From Streptomyces diastatochromogenes (GTDB taxonomy: Bacteria; Actinomycetota; Actinomycetes; Streptomycetales; Streptomycetaceae), in contig NZ_MCGQ01000009.1 of the NCBI RefSeq assembly GCF_002242805.1, positions 124,001 to 188,000 on the forward strand: a stretch of DNA of 64,000 bases. Reading direction: 5' to 3'. Numbering within the stretch: position 1 is the first letter of the stretch; every line of letters begins with the position of its first letter. The notes under the pieces are model-generated. The model was not told where the DNA came from. It saw nothing but the letters and a program-made list of their open reading frames with translations, and searched no databases. Positions 33,308-42,751 of this stretch are shown here, in pieces. The position numbers and the translations under genes are program-made.

Positions 33308-36300
33308 CTGCTTGCCTCCTCGACTGTGCCCCCCGTGGTCTCTTCGGTACGTTCTGCGATCTCTGCCTCTACGTCCCTGTAGCCGGCCTGTGCTCCCTGG
33401 CGGAAGCCGCCGAGTCTCCTGCGGAGGGCTTCGGCGTCCACGGTGCTGGTCCGCTGACGTGGGGTGTGGGCGGGTGCGGTGATCCGGGGTGTGCGCTTGG
33501 GGAGGCCCTTGCTGGTAACCGCCTCGGCTTCGCCTTCGGCGTCCTCGTCCCCACCCGCACCACCCGTGCGGCTTTCGTCGTCTGGTGCGGGTGGCCCCGG
33601 TGGAGCGTCCTCGCCGTCGGCGGCCGCGGGCTCCGTCGTGAACTCCGCCGCGGGGGCCGTCGTCGGGTCCGCCGTCAGGTCCGGGAGCAGCAGCTCCATC
33701 GTCGTCTCGGCGAAGGTCTCCGCCGGCGCCTTCGGCCGGGTCGGCGACTCGGCCGCGCTCGACTCGACCACATCCGCCCGTCCGTGAGTCTCCACGGTCC
33801 CGGCCTCCGGGCCGACCGCACCCACGTACGTCTCACTGTGCGCAGGCATCTGCTGGGCCGCACCCGCGTACGTCTCGCCGGGCACGGGCTCGCGACCGGC
33901 CACACTCTCGCGCGTCCCGCTGTGCGCGGGCTCCTGCTCGACCGCACCCGCGTACGTCTCGCCAGGCACAGGCTCCAGGTCGGCCGCACTCTCGTACGTC
34001 TCGCTATGCGCGGGCTCCGGGTCAACCGCACCCGCGAGCCTCTCGCTGTACGTGGTGTCCTGCTCGACCGCACCCGCATGGGTCTCGCCGGGCGCAGGCT
34101 CCGAGTCGGCCACACCCGCATGCGTCTCGCTGTACGCGGGCTCCGGGTCGACCGCACCCCCGTGCGTCTCACCAGGCGCAGGCTCCTGCTCGGCCACGCC
34201 CGCGACCGTCCCGCCGGGCGCAGGCTCCGGGTCGGTCACGCCCGCATACGCCTCGCCAGCCGCAGGCTCCGCGCCAGCCGCACCCGCGTACCTCTCTCCA
34301 GCCGCAGGCTCCGGGTCGGTCGCGCCCGCGTACGTCCCCCCAGCCGCAGACTCCGCATCAGCCGCACCCGCGTACGTCTCCCCAGCCGCAGGCTCCGGCG
34401 TCGGTTCCTCCGCCTCGCGTACCGCCTTCTCCGCCAGTGCCACCAGCGGGTCCGAGGTCTTGGTCTTCGGGCGGGCCGGCAGGACGTTGGAGTTGGCCTC
34501 GGCGGTGGCGCCGGGGAAGGCGATGGTCTGGGTGGTGTCCGAGGGTGGGGCCGTTGCGGGGGCCTCGGTGAGGAGGGGCTGGGGGAGGACGACGACCGCC
34601 GCCACTCCGCCCTGCTTCTGCTCGCGCAGCTGGACGCGGACGCCGTGCCGGTGGGCGAGGCGGGCCACGACGTACAGGCCGAGGCCGAGACCGGCCTCGC
34701 CCTCCTGGTCGTACGGCGAGGCGGGGTCGAAGTCGGTCAGGCGGGAGTTCAGGCGGTCGAGGCGGTCGGCCGCCAGGCCGATGCCCTCGTCCTGGACCGA
34801 GAGCATGACCTCGCCGGATTCGAGCAGCCATCCGGAGACCTCGACCGGCATCTCCGGCGGGGAGAACGAGGTGGCGTTCTCCATGAGTTCGGCGAGGAGG
34901 TGGGAGAGGTCGTCGGCCGCGAAGCCCGCCACATGGGCGTGCGGGGGAAGCGCGGCGATGCGGACGCGCTCGTAGCGTTCGATCTCGCTGACCGCGGCGC
35001 GGACCACGTCGACCAGCGGGACCGGGCCGTGGTGCTGCTGGACGTGCTCGGTGCCGGCGAGGACCAGGAGGTTCTCGCTGTGGCGGCGCATGACCGTGGC
35101 GAAGTGGTCGAGCTTGAAGAGGGTGGCGAGCCGCTCGGGGTCCTGTTCGCGCTCCTCCAGGCCCTCGATGACCGCCAGCTGGCGCTCGACCAGGCCCAGG
35201 GTCCGCAGGGAGAGGTTGACGAACGTACCGCCGATGCTGCCGCGCAGCCGCTCCAGCTGGGCGGCGGAGTCGGCGAGTTCGGCGCGCAGTTCCTCGCGGG
35301 CGTCGGCCATCTTCTGCCGCTGGCCCACCAGGTGCTTGCGGTCGGTCTCCAGGGTGGTGACCCGCTCGTGCGCGGCCGCGGTCTGCTCGTGCAGGGCGAC
35401 CGCGTGTGCGTGCAGGGCGTTGACCGAGCGGACGACCTGGGCGAACTCGTCGTTGCGGCCGGTGAAGGTGATCGGTTCCTGGGTGACCGGGTCCGCGGCC
35501 TCGGCCAGGCGGGCGGAGCCGCGGCGCAGGACCGACAGCGGGCGGGTCAGGGTGCGGGCCATGGCGGTGGCGATGCCGACGGTGACCAGCATCAGGGCGC
35601 CGAGGACGGCGACACGGATCTCCAGGGCGGTGACGTCGTCGTCCCGGAGCACCGCGAGGTCCTTGGTGCGGTGGTCGTAGAGGGCCGACTCGGCACCGCG
35701 CATCAGGTCGACGCGGGCGGACAGGGCCGCGTCCAGCTTCTTGGTGCTGGTGGTCGGCTCGCTGCCGGTGAGCGTCGGCTGGTCGGTGAGGGCGGCCAGG
35801 TACTTCTCCGCCGAGTTGACCTCGGGGCCGGTGACCGTGGAGTCGTACGAGGCCACCGCCGCCTTGGGGGCGGTCTCCCGGAAGTCGGCGAGGGCCGCGT
35901 CGGCACGCAGCCGGGCCTGCTGGGCGGCGGCGGTGAGCGCGTCGCGCTGCTTGCGGTCCGCCTCGGTCGTGGTGGTGGTCGTGGTGGGCAGACCGGTGGT
36001 GGGGCTGATCACCGTCTGGGTGGTGGACGGGATGTTCAGCGCGGCCAGCAGCAGGCCGCGGGCGGCCGCGGACTGCTGGACGGCGGAGTCCAGTTCGGCG
36101 AGGGAGTAGGCGCCGGAGCCGGCCCGCGGGGGCAGCTGATCGGCCAGGTTGTCGGCGAGCCGGTGCAGTTCGCTGATGGTGGCCGAGTACGCCTGGTGGG
36201 TCTGCAGCGCGTTCGTCTTGCCGGTGAGGGCGGCGCGCCGGACGGCCGCGATGGCGTCGAGGTCGGTGCGCAGCGAGACCGGGGTGTCGGTGTCGGCGCG

Positions 36301-36663
36301 CAGGTCCTCGACCTGGCGGTCGACGCGGGCGCTGCGCTGCTCGGAGGGCGCCTTGGCCTTGGGGCGGCCGGCGGCGATGTAGGAGGTGACCTCGTCGCGT
36401 TCGTCGGCGAGCGAGTGGGCGAGCGCGAGCGCGTCCTGGGTGCGGGCGGCCAGCGTCACCAGGTCCTGGGAGTCGCTGAGGTCCTGGGAGGCGGTGAGCA
36501 GCGCGGGCGCCCCCGCCGCGGCGATGGCCGCGGCCACCACGGCCACGGCGATGATCAGCCGGGTGCGCACATGAGTGGGGCGGCCGCTGCCCACGGGGGT
36601 CTGCTCGGCGACCCCCTCGGGGGCCGTCTGCCTGCCTGTGCGCCGAGGCCGCTTCTTCTGCAC
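33304..36663 (-). CDS. cvnA: Conservon sensor-kinase-like protein (CvnA) with C-terminal 14-residue repeats
   Basis: About 1,119 residues. First membrane helix at LIIAVAVVAAAIAAAGAPALL, a nitrate/nitrite-sensor-like helical extracytoplasmic domain, second helix VAVLGALMLVTVGIATAMA, HAMP, a coiled coil, then an HATPase domain (LLAELMENATSFSPPE; DEGIGLAADRLD; GLGLGLYVVARLAHRHG). A phospho-acceptor H-box is not obvious, as in other CvnA proteins. The last 300 residues are low-complexity, including 15 tandem 14-residue units. Start uncertain: the GTG at 36663 is preferred, the TTG at 36675 is possible. It senses an external signal and passes it to CvnB-D. Confidence 0.9.
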   Translation of the reverse strand: MQKKRPRRTGRQTAPEGVAEQTPVGSGRPTHVRTRLIIAVAVVAAAIAAAGAPALLTASQDLSDSQDLVTLAARTQDALALAHSLADERDEVTSYIAAGRPKAKAPSEQRSARVDRQVEDLRADTDTPVSLRTDLDAIAAVRRAALTGKTNALQTHQAYSATISELHRLADNLADQLPPRAGSGAYSLAELDSAVQQSAAARGLLLAALNIPSTTQTVISPTTGLPTTTTTTTEADRKQRDALTAAAQQARLRADAALADFRETAPKAAVASYDSTVTGPEVNSAEKYLAALTDQPTLTGSEPTTSTKKLDAALSARVDLMRGAESALYDHRTKDLAVLRDDDVTALEIRVAVLGALMLVTVGIATAMARTLTRPLSVLRRGSARLAEAADPVTQEPITFTGRNDEFAQVVRSVNALHAHAVALHEQTAAAHERVTTLETDRKHLVGQRQKMADAREELRAELADSAAQLERLRGSIGGTFVNLSLRTLGLVERQLAVIEGLEEREQDPERLATLFKLDHFATVMRRHSENLLVLAGTEHVQQHHGPVPLVDVVRAAVSEIERYERVRIAALPPHAHVAGFAADDLSHLLAELMENATSFSPPEMPVEVSGWLLESGEVMLSVQDEGIGLAADRLDRLNSRLTDFDPASPYDQEGEAGLGLGLYVVARLAHRHGVRVQLREQKQGGVAAVVVLPQPLLTEAPATAPPSDTTQTIAFPGATAEANSNVLPARPKTKTSDPLVALAEKAVREAEEPTPEPAAGETYAGAADAESAAGGTYAGATDPEPAAGERYAGAAGAEPAAGEAYAGVTDPEPAPGGTVAGVAEQEPAPGETHGGAVDPEPAYSETHAGVADSEPAPGETHAGAVEQDTTYSERLAGAVDPEPAHSETYESAADLEPVPGETYAGAVEQEPAHSGTRESVAGREPVPGETYAGAAQQMPAHSETYVGAVGPEAGTVETHGRADVVESSAAESPTRPKAPAETFAETTMELLLPDLTADPTTAPAAEFTTEPAAADGEDAPPGPPAPDDESRTGGAGGDEDAEGEAEAVTSKGLPKRTPRITAPAHTPRQRTSTVDAEALRRRLGGFRQGAQAGYRDVEAEIAERTEETTGGTVEEASS
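33766..34395 (-). repeat. 15 x 42-bp tandem coding repeats in cvnA
   Basis: Fifteen contiguous units of 14 codons, consensus EPAPGETYAGAVDP. Units alternate imperfectly between EPAPGETYAGA and EPAHSETYxxA types, indicating duplication of pairs. All are in frame, with no spacers, so this is protein repetition. Confidence 0.9.
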
Positions 36664-37059
36664 CGGTGCTCGCAATCCTGAACTCGTCTACCCAAGGGCC
36701 CGGGTGGCGCCCCGTGATCTGCGACAGGGCCCAGGTGCCAAGTGGTGCGTACACCCGGTTCGTACGGTTCCCGACCCTCCCAGCGCCGGTGGGCAGCGGT
36801 CGCGCATCACCTGACCCGCCACCCGAAGGAGTGAACATCGGAGGGGAGTTGGCGGGCAAGTTCCTGTGGCGTGTGCAGGACCCCTGTGCGGCGGGCCGGT
36901 TGGACGCGCGCGGCAGGCTTTGGCAGTATTCGCCGACACGCCTTCCCGGAGTACGTCATTTACCCCCAAACCAGGCGCCTGACCTGCGGGGCCGTGCCAA
37001 TTCGGCGGCGCTTGCCAGCCTTTGGCGAAGTCTGTGAAGGGGTCGTGCAGACTGGCCGA
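36664..37059. other. 396-bp intergenic region between divergent cvnA and PP2C-like gene
   Basis: No gene is supported. It must contain the conservon promoter and the promoter of the downstream gene. A perfect 10-bp palindrome CAGGCGCCTG is at 36972-36981. The base composition near 36920-36990 is less GC-rich than the flanking genes. Confidence 0.5.
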
Positions 37060-37848
37060 ATGCGCACTGATCTGGTTTCCGAACCCGGCGACGCGACCCG
37101 CCCCAACGAGGACTTCGCGGGAGTCGGACTACCCGCGTCCGGTCAGGGGGGTTGTGTGATCTTGCTGGACGGAGTGACGCCGCCGCGGGACGGGACGGGG
37201 TGTCTGCATTCCGTCGCGTGGTTCACGGCGCGGCTCGGCGGCGCGCTGACCGAACTGACCGTTTCCGACCCAGATCTGACGCTCCCGGAGATTCTTTCGC
37301 GGGCGATTCGCCGGACCGCGGAGGCCCACGCGCACACCTGTGAGCTTTCTCACCCGCGAACACCCCAGGCGACGGTGGTCCTGACCCGCTGGTCCGCCGA
37401 GACCCTGGAGTACCTGGTGCTGTCCGACTCGGTGCTGCTCGTGCAGTCCCCCGACGGCACGGTCACCCCGGTCCTGGACGACCGGCTCGCCCGGCTGCCC
37501 CGCTCCGCCCTCGCCACCGACGCCCTGATCGACGCCAACCTGCGCAACAAGGAGGGCGGCTTCTTCACGGTCGCCGCCGACCCCTCGGTCGCCTCCCGCG
37601 CGGTCAGCGGCACCCTCCCCCGCCACGGGGTCCGGGCCCTGGCCGCGCTGACGGACGGCGCGACCCGCTGGACGGAGAAGTTCCACGAGGGCGACTGGAC
37701 GGCCCTGTTCGACCTCGTCGCCAAGGAGGGCACCCGTTCCCTGGTCGACCGGGTACGGGAACTGGAGTCGGCGGACCGGGAGGAGCGGGCGTTCCTCGGC
37801 CGCAGCAAGACTCACGACGACGCGACGGCGGTGTACGTCGAGCTGTAG
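37060..37848 (+). CDS. PP2C-like phosphatase-domain protein
   Basis: A 262-residue protein with a PP2C-like arrangement: NEDF (residues 15-18), ILLDGVTPP (usual DG metal motif), VLSDSVLLV, ALTDGATRW and THDDATAVYVEL. The order of Asp-containing motifs matches PPM phosphatases although several are degenerate. It probably dephosphorylates Ser/Thr targets. ATG at 37060 is chosen by homologous-looking N-terminus (MRTDLVSEPGDA); the in-frame GTG at 37045 is an alternative with GAAGGGG close to it. Confidence 0.75.
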   Translation: MRTDLVSEPGDATRPNEDFAGVGLPASGQGGCVILLDGVTPPRDGTGCLHSVAWFTARLGGALTELTVSDPDLTLPEILSRAIRRTAEAHAHTCELSHPRTPQATVVLTRWSAETLEYLVLSDSVLLVQSPDGTVTPVLDDRLARLPRSALATDALIDANLRNKEGGFFTVAADPSVASRAVSGTLPRHGVRALAALTDGATRWTEKFHEGDWTALFDLVAKEGTRSLVDRVRELESADREERAFLGRSKTHDDATAVYVEL

Positions 37849-37876
37849 GGCCTGTCCGACAAGCCCTGAGCGCCGG

Positions 37877-38368
37877 CTACTTCTTCATGACCGTGTTCAA
37901 CTGGTGCAGCAGCCGGGCCAGTTCGGCCACCTCGCGGCGGTCCCAGTGGGCGAGCTGGCTGACGTAGCGGGCGCGGCGGGCCTCGCGGACCTTGCCGACG
38001 CGGCCGCGGCCCTCGTCGGTCAGGGTCACCAGCCAGGCGCGGCCGTCGGCGGGGTCGGGCTCGCGGGCGATCAGGCCCAGCTCCTCCAGGGCGCGCAGCT
38101 GGCGGGACATGGTGGCCTTGCCGACGCCGATGTAGGCGGCGAGTTCGGTGGCGCGCTGGCCGCCGAGTTCGTCGAGGCGGATGAGCAGGCCGTAGGCGGA
38201 GGACTCCAGGTCGGGGTGGACCTCGCGGGCCATCTCGCCCTGGTTGGCCCGGGCCCGCCTGAGCAGCACGGTCAACTCGCGCTCCAGCGCCAGGAATTCC
38301 TGGTCTGCACCACTCGGTGTCACCTGGCCGGTGACCCGATGTCCGTCACCGTTTCCGTCCTCGTGCAC
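37877..38368 (-). CDS. MarR-family regulator
   Basis: A 163-residue winged-helix protein: LESSAYGLLIRLDELGGQRATELAAYIGVGKATMSRQLRALEELGLI is the DNA-binding region and EPDPADGRAWLVTLTDEGR the wing. GTG start at 38368 with AGGGG 8 nt upstream; a longer TTG form at 38413 is possible. MarR proteins repress until bound by ligand. It is convergent with the PP2C-like gene and divergent from the muramidase gene. Confidence 0.9.
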   Translation of the reverse strand: MHEDGNGDGHRVTGQVTPSGADQEFLALERELTVLLRRARANQGEMAREVHPDLESSAYGLLIRLDELGGQRATELAAYIGVGKATMSRQLRALEELGLIAREPDPADGRAWLVTLTDEGRGRVGKVREARRARYVSQLAHWDRREVAELARLLHQLNTVMKK

Positions 38369-38612
38369 GTCAGCACCCCTGATCGGTTTCGCTGTCCTGA
38401 AAGTTTCTGTCAAACGCCGTCATTGCCGCAGCTCCGTAAGTATTTCGCAGGCGTAGACCAACGGCAGCCTCCGGACCCCCTTCCCACGCCGTCATCTACG
38501 TGCGTAGCTTCTTCAGCAGGCAATCAATGGCATGCCCACGCCAGTGGATCAGCGGTCACTTCGATCAGCGGTCACTTCACGGTCCCCCCACCTCACTCCC
38601 CGGAGGCACGTC

Positions 38613-39437
38613 ATGCCCGTGCACAGACCCGGTTCCCCCCGCCCGCGTCCCCTCACCGTCCTCGTCACCGCCCTGCTCTCGGCGCTCTCCCTGGCCCTCC
38701 CCCTCACCACCGCCCAGGCCGCGAGCACGCCCAGCCGCGGTTCGGCGTACATGGGCATGGGAGTCCTCGCCCACGACGGGCAGAACGGCACCCCCTCCAC
38801 CGGTGACGCCACCCAGACCGAGGGCGTCGACGTCTCCGGCTACCAGGGCAACGTCGCCTGGAGCACCCTGTGGAGCAGCGGCGTGCGCTGGGCCTACACG
38901 AAGGCCACGGAGGGCACGTACTACACGAACCCCTACTTCGCGCAGCAGTACAACGGCTCGTACAACGTCGGCATGATCCGCGGCGCGTACCACTTTGCGA
39001 CCCCGGACACCACGAGCGGCGCCACCCAGGCGAACTACTTCGTCGACCACGGCGGCGGCTGGTCCCGCGACGGCAAGACCCTGCCCGGCGCGCTGGACAT
39101 AGAGTGGAACCCGTACGGCGCCGCCTGCTACGGCAAGTCCGCCAGTGCGATGGTCAGCTGGATCGCCGACTTCCTGAACACCTACAAGGCGCGGACGGGC
39201 CGGGACGCCGTGATCTACACGGCCACCAGCTGGTGGACCCAGTGCACCGGCAACTACGGCGGCTTCGCCACGAACAACCCGCTGTGGATCGCCCGCTACG
39301 CCTCGGACCCGGGGACGCTGCCGGCGGGCTGGTCGTACTACACGATGTGGCAGTACACGTCCTCCGGCCCGACGGTCGGGGACCACGACAAGTTCAACGG
39401 GGCCCTGGACCGGGTGGTCGCGCTGGCCAACGGCTAG
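38613..39437 (+). CDS. Secreted GH25 muramidase
   Basis: A 274-residue glycosyl hydrolase 25 with a signal peptide (LTVLVTALLSALSLALPLTTAQA). Catalytic region: EGVDVSGYQGNVAW (Asp), GALDIEWNPYG (the Asp/Glu pair) and WQYTSSGPTVG at the end. GH25 enzymes cut the MurNAc-GlcNAc bond of peptidoglycan. Start at ATG 38613 with GGAGG 6 nt upstream. Confidence 0.93.
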   Translation: MPVHRPGSPRPRPLTVLVTALLSALSLALPLTTAQAASTPSRGSAYMGMGVLAHDGQNGTPSTGDATQTEGVDVSGYQGNVAWSTLWSSGVRWAYTKATEGTYYTNPYFAQQYNGSYNVGMIRGAYHFATPDTTSGATQANYFVDHGGGWSRDGKTLPGALDIEWNPYGAACYGKSASAMVSWIADFLNTYKARTGRDAVIYTATSWWTQCTGNYGGFATNNPLWIARYASDPGTLPAGWSYYTMWQYTSSGPTVGDHDKFNGALDRVVALANG

Positions 39438-39454
39438 CCCGCACTGTGCGTATC

Positions 39455-39485
39455 CGGCGGCCGTCTCCCCCGGGGGCGGCCGCCG
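39455..39485 (+). terminator. GC hairpin after the muramidase gene
   Basis: CGGCGGCCG and CGGCCGCCG pair over 9 bp, with additional C/G pairing inside the loop, beginning 18 bp after the stop. Confidence 0.65.
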
Positions 39486-39567
39486 TGCGCTGCGTTGGTG
39501 CTCCGCGCCGGCCGGGATCATGCTGGTCAGGAGAGGAGCCTGCCGAGCAAGGGCGAGATGAGCGGCG

Positions 39568-41922
39568 ATGGAGCGACAGTCGACGTACACGGCCACGGCC
39601 ACCATCGATGAGCAGGGCATCCTGACCGGCTGGAGCGAAGGCGCCCAGCGGCTGCTCGGCCACGAGGCCTCTCAGGTCGTCGGACGGCCCGCGTCCGCGC
39701 TGCTTGCGGCCGAGGCCGGAGCGGCCCGGCGGACCCTGGCCGGGCGGGACCGCTGGAACGGCACCGTGCCGCTGCGGCACCGGGACGGCCGGCGTCTGGA
39801 GCAGGGGCTCCTCGCCCACCGCCGGACCTCGGGCACCGGGGCCACCGACTGGCTCGTGGTGACCGCCGTCGCGGACCGGCCGCAGCCGCCCCGGGGCGAA
39901 CCGCTGGAGGAGTGGACGTTCATCCAGTCCCCCTTCCCGCTGGCGATCTTCGACACCGAGCAGCACCTGATGCGCGCCAACCGCCGTCTGGAACGTGCCC
40001 TGTCCCTGCCCGAGGCGGCGATGCGCGGGCTGCGCCTGCCGCACATCGCGCCCGGTCCGGCGAGCGAGGAGGCCGACCGGACGATGCGCCAGGTGCTGGA
40101 GACCGGCGAGGCCCGGGAGGTGCAGACCGACCTGGTCCCGGACCTCGGCCGGCCCACCGTCCTGACCCCGCTCAAGGACGGGACCGGCAGGGTGCGCGCC
40201 GTCTGCCTCGCCGCACACCGGCGCGCCCCGGACACCGCCGCCCCGCAGGGCACCGAGGGCGAGACCGGCGCCCACGCGGGTGCGGTTCCCGACCTCGCGC
40301 GCGCCGCGCAGGACCTGGCCGAGGCCACGGTCCCCCGGCTCGCGGACTTCATGGCCGTGGACCTGCTGGACTCCCCGCGGACCCCGGCCGGCGCCGCCGA
40401 CACGGGTCCGGTGGTCCTGCGCCGCGCCGCGCTGCGCGCCCTCCCGGAGGACGAGGGACGCGCGTCCGGGGCCCGGGTCGGCGACGCGATCGCCTACGAG
40501 CCGGGTTCACCCCCGGCGGACTGCCTGGCCTCCGGCAACTCCGTCCTGTACGACGCCTTGGACCCGGTGGTCTCGGCGTGGGCGGCCGTGGATCCGGCGG
40601 CCGCGTGGCTGCGCGCGTACGGTACGCACGCGCTGCTGCTGGTGCCGGTGCTCGCCGAGGGCAGCACGCTCGGGGTGGCCCTCTTCGGCCGCCACCGGCG
40701 CCCCGAGCCGTTCGGTCCGGAGGATCTGCGGCTCGCCGAGGAACTCACGGCCCAGGCGGCCACCGGCCTGCACAGCGCCCGCCGTTACTCCCGCGCGCGC
40801 ACCACCACCATGTCCCTGCAGCGCAGCCTGCTCCCGCACACGCTGCCCGACCAGGCGGCCCTGGACATCGCCACCCGGTATCTGCCCGCCGCCACCCGGG
40901 CCGGTGTGGGCGGCGACTGGTTCGACGTGATCCCGCTGTCCGGGGCGCGGGTCGCCCTGGTCGTCGGCGATGTCGTCGGCCACGGCATCCGCGCCTCCGC
41001 CACCATGGGCCGGCTGCGGACCGCGGTGCGCACCCTGGCCGACGTCGACCTGCCCGCCGACGAACTGCTCACCCACCTCGACGACCTCGTCCTGCGGCTG
41101 GCCGCCGACGAGGGCAGCGCCGACCCGGCCGCCGATACCGCCGGGGGCATCGGCACCACCTGTCTGTACGCGGTCTACGACCCGGTCTCGTGCCGGTGCA
41201 CGCTCGCCCGGGCCGGTCATCCGCCGCCCGCCGTGGTCACCCCGGACGGCACCGTCCGCTTCCTCGACGTGCCCGCCGGTCCGCCGCTGGGGCTGGGCGG
41301 GCTGCCTTTCGAGGCCTTCGAGACCGAGCTGCCCGAAGGGAGCCTGCTCGCCCTCTACACCGACGGGCTGCTCGAGGCCCGCGACCACGACATCGACGAG
41401 GCGCTGGACAAGCTGTTCAGCGCCCTCGGCCGCCCCTCGCCGACCCTGGAGGCGGTGTGCGACCGGGTGCTGACCGAGCTGCTGAGCCACCGCCCCGACG
41501 ACGACATCGCCCTGCTCGTCGCCCGCACCCGGGCCCTGCACGCCGACCGGGTCGCCGCCTGGGAGCTGGACAGCGACCCCAGCGTGGTGGCCCGGGCCCG
41601 CAAGCACACCAACGCACAGCTGAGCGCCTGGGGGCTGGAGGAGGCCGCCTTCACCACCGAACTGATGGTCAGCGAACTGGTCACCAACGCCATCCGCTAC
41701 GGCCGCCCGCCCATCCAGCTCCGGCTCATCCACCAGGACTCCACCCTGATCTGCGAGGTCTACGACTCCAGCGGCACCACCCCGCACATGCGGCGCGCCC
41801 GGATCTTCGACGAGGGCGGCCGGGGCCTGCTGCTCGTCGCCCAGCTCGCCAAGCGCTGGGGCACCCGCCACGACCGGGTCGGCAAGACCGTGTGGGCGGA
41901 GCAGTCGCTGACCGGGTTCTGA
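39568..41922 (+). CDS. SpoIIE-type PP2C phosphatase with PAS, GAF and ATPase domains
   Basis: A 784-residue regulator: PAS (ATIDEQGILTGWSEGAQRLLGHEASQVVGR) and a second PAS-like region, GAF at about 240-400, the SpoIIE/PPM domain (PAATRAGVGGDWFDVIPL; VVGDVVGHGIRASATMG; LALYTDGLLEARD; DDDIALLVAR) at about 420-650, and a HATPase_c serine-kinase-like domain (TELMVSELVTNAIRYGRPP; GRGLLLVAQLAKRWG). Such fused proteins dephosphorylate anti-anti-sigma factors and can also bind them, switching stress or developmental sigma factors. The ATG at 39568 follows a GAG-rich leader. Confidence 0.93.
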   Translation: MERQSTYTATATIDEQGILTGWSEGAQRLLGHEASQVVGRPASALLAAEAGAARRTLAGRDRWNGTVPLRHRDGRRLEQGLLAHRRTSGTGATDWLVVTAVADRPQPPRGEPLEEWTFIQSPFPLAIFDTEQHLMRANRRLERALSLPEAAMRGLRLPHIAPGPASEEADRTMRQVLETGEAREVQTDLVPDLGRPTVLTPLKDGTGRVRAVCLAAHRRAPDTAAPQGTEGETGAHAGAVPDLARAAQDLAEATVPRLADFMAVDLLDSPRTPAGAADTGPVVLRRAALRALPEDEGRASGARVGDAIAYEPGSPPADCLASGNSVLYDALDPVVSAWAAVDPAAAWLRAYGTHALLLVPVLAEGSTLGVALFGRHRRPEPFGPEDLRLAEELTAQAATGLHSARRYSRARTTTMSLQRSLLPHTLPDQAALDIATRYLPAATRAGVGGDWFDVIPLSGARVALVVGDVVGHGIRASATMGRLRTAVRTLADVDLPADELLTHLDDLVLRLAADEGSADPAADTAGGIGTTCLYAVYDPVSCRCTLARAGHPPPAVVTPDGTVRFLDVPAGPPLGLGGLPFEAFETELPEGSLLALYTDGLLEARDHDIDEALDKLFSALGRPSPTLEAVCDRVLTELLSHRPDDDIALLVARTRALHADRVAAWELDSDPSVVARARKHTNAQLSAWGLEEAAFTTELMVSELVTNAIRYGRPPIQLRLIHQDSTLICEVYDSSGTTPHMRRARIFDEGGRGLLLVAQLAKRWGTRHDRVGKTVWAEQSLTGF

Positions 41923-41929
41923 CATGGGG

Positions 41930-41955
41930 CTGCCCCGCCGGGAGGGGCGGGGCAG
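41930..41955 (+). terminator. Hairpin terminator after the SpoIIE-type gene
   Basis: CTGCCCCGCC and GGCGGGGCAG pair over 10 bp around a GGGAGG loop, 8 bp past the stop. Confidence 0.75.
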
Positions 41956-42002
41956 TCCGGGTCTCGCTCTGCTCGGTTGTCCGGGTCTCGCTGTGCTCAG
42001 TT
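41955..42002. repeat. Two tandem 24-bp direct repeats
   Basis: The units at 41955-41978 and 41979-42002 (GTCCGGGTCTCGCT, then T/G, GCTC...GTT) match at 22 of 24 positions. The second includes the stop of the convergent secreted-protein gene, so the duplication arose at its 3' end. Confidence 0.8.
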
Positions 42003-42620
42003 GACGACCACGTCCGGCGGGGCGGGCGCGTCCGGGGCGGTGCCGCCGCCGCTGTCATGACCGGGGTCCGGCGCAGCGGGTCCGGAGTCGGCCGGGGGGT
42101 CGGCCGGAGAGGGCGCCGGGGTGGGCGACTCCGGGGTGGTGGTGCTGCCGCCGGTGTCCCCGCCCGAGGGGTCCGGCTTGTGGTCGGGGCACGGCGGGCC
42201 GTCGCTGCCGTTGGTGCCGGTGCCGTTGCGGCCGTTCGTACCCTTGCCGCCGCAGGAGCCCCTGCCCCGGCCGCCGGTGCCGCCGGTGCCCGTACCGCCC
42301 GGAGCCGTGCAGACCGTGGCGTCGCCGCCGGTGCCGTTGCCGCCGTTGCCGCCCGTGGCGTTGCCGGCGCTGCAGGTGTCGTGGTCTCCGTGGTGTCCGT
42401 CCCCGTGATCGCCGTGCTTCTTGTGGTGGTCGTCCTCGTGGTGCCCGTCGCGCTTCTTGTGGTCCTTGCTGCCGTGGTCGTCGTGCGCCTCGGAAGCCGT
42501 CACGCTGTGCGACGCGGGAGCGGCGAAGGCGGCGCCTGCGGGGACCAGGACTGCGCCGATGGGGAACAGGAGGGAGGCGGCGGCCACGGCCAGGCTGCTC
42601 TTGCGGACGTTGCGGATCAT
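41997..42620 (-). CDS. Secreted His/Lys-rich, Gly/Asn-rich repeat protein A
   Basis: A 207-residue exported protein: signal peptide (SSLAVAAASLLFPIGAVLVPAGAAFA), then a His/Asp/Lys-rich stretch (HHEDDHHKKHGDHGDGHHGDH), then GNATGGNGGNGTGGDAT repeats with three or four Cys, and a Pro/Thr/Ser-rich C-terminus ending DVVVN. It resembles the next gene upstream in organisation. The His cluster could bind transition metals; the Gly/Asn region suggests an extended or wall-associated structure. ATG at 42620. No described function. Confidence 0.75.
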   Translation of the reverse strand: MIRNVRKSSLAVAAASLLFPIGAVLVPAGAAFAAPASHSVTASEAHDDHGSKDHKKRDGHHEDDHHKKHGDHGDGHHGDHDTCSAGNATGGNGGNGTGGDATVCTAPGGTGTGGTGGRGRGSCGGKGTNGRNGTGTNGSDGPPCPDHKPDPSGGDTGGSTTTPESPTPAPSPADPPADSGPAAPDPGHDSGGGTAPDAPAPPDVVVN

Positions 42621-42751
42621 GGGGGGGTGCCGTTTCGTGAGGGGGGTCGGGGTTGCGGGGGGAGTTCGTGGCCGGGGGTCGGGTGGCGCGGTCGGTGACC
42701 GCGCCACCCGAGTCCGCCGTCGCTCACTGGCTGCTGTCAGCGAGGTGGGCT

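Noticed and set aside
33766..34395. 42-bp repeats as CRISPR
   Set aside because: Contiguous degenerate coding units within cvnA, no spacers and no cas genes.
33466..36681. Long plus-strand ORF opposite cvnA
   Set aside because: Low-complexity translation mirroring the cvnA repeats; the minus frame encodes the recognisable conservon kinase.
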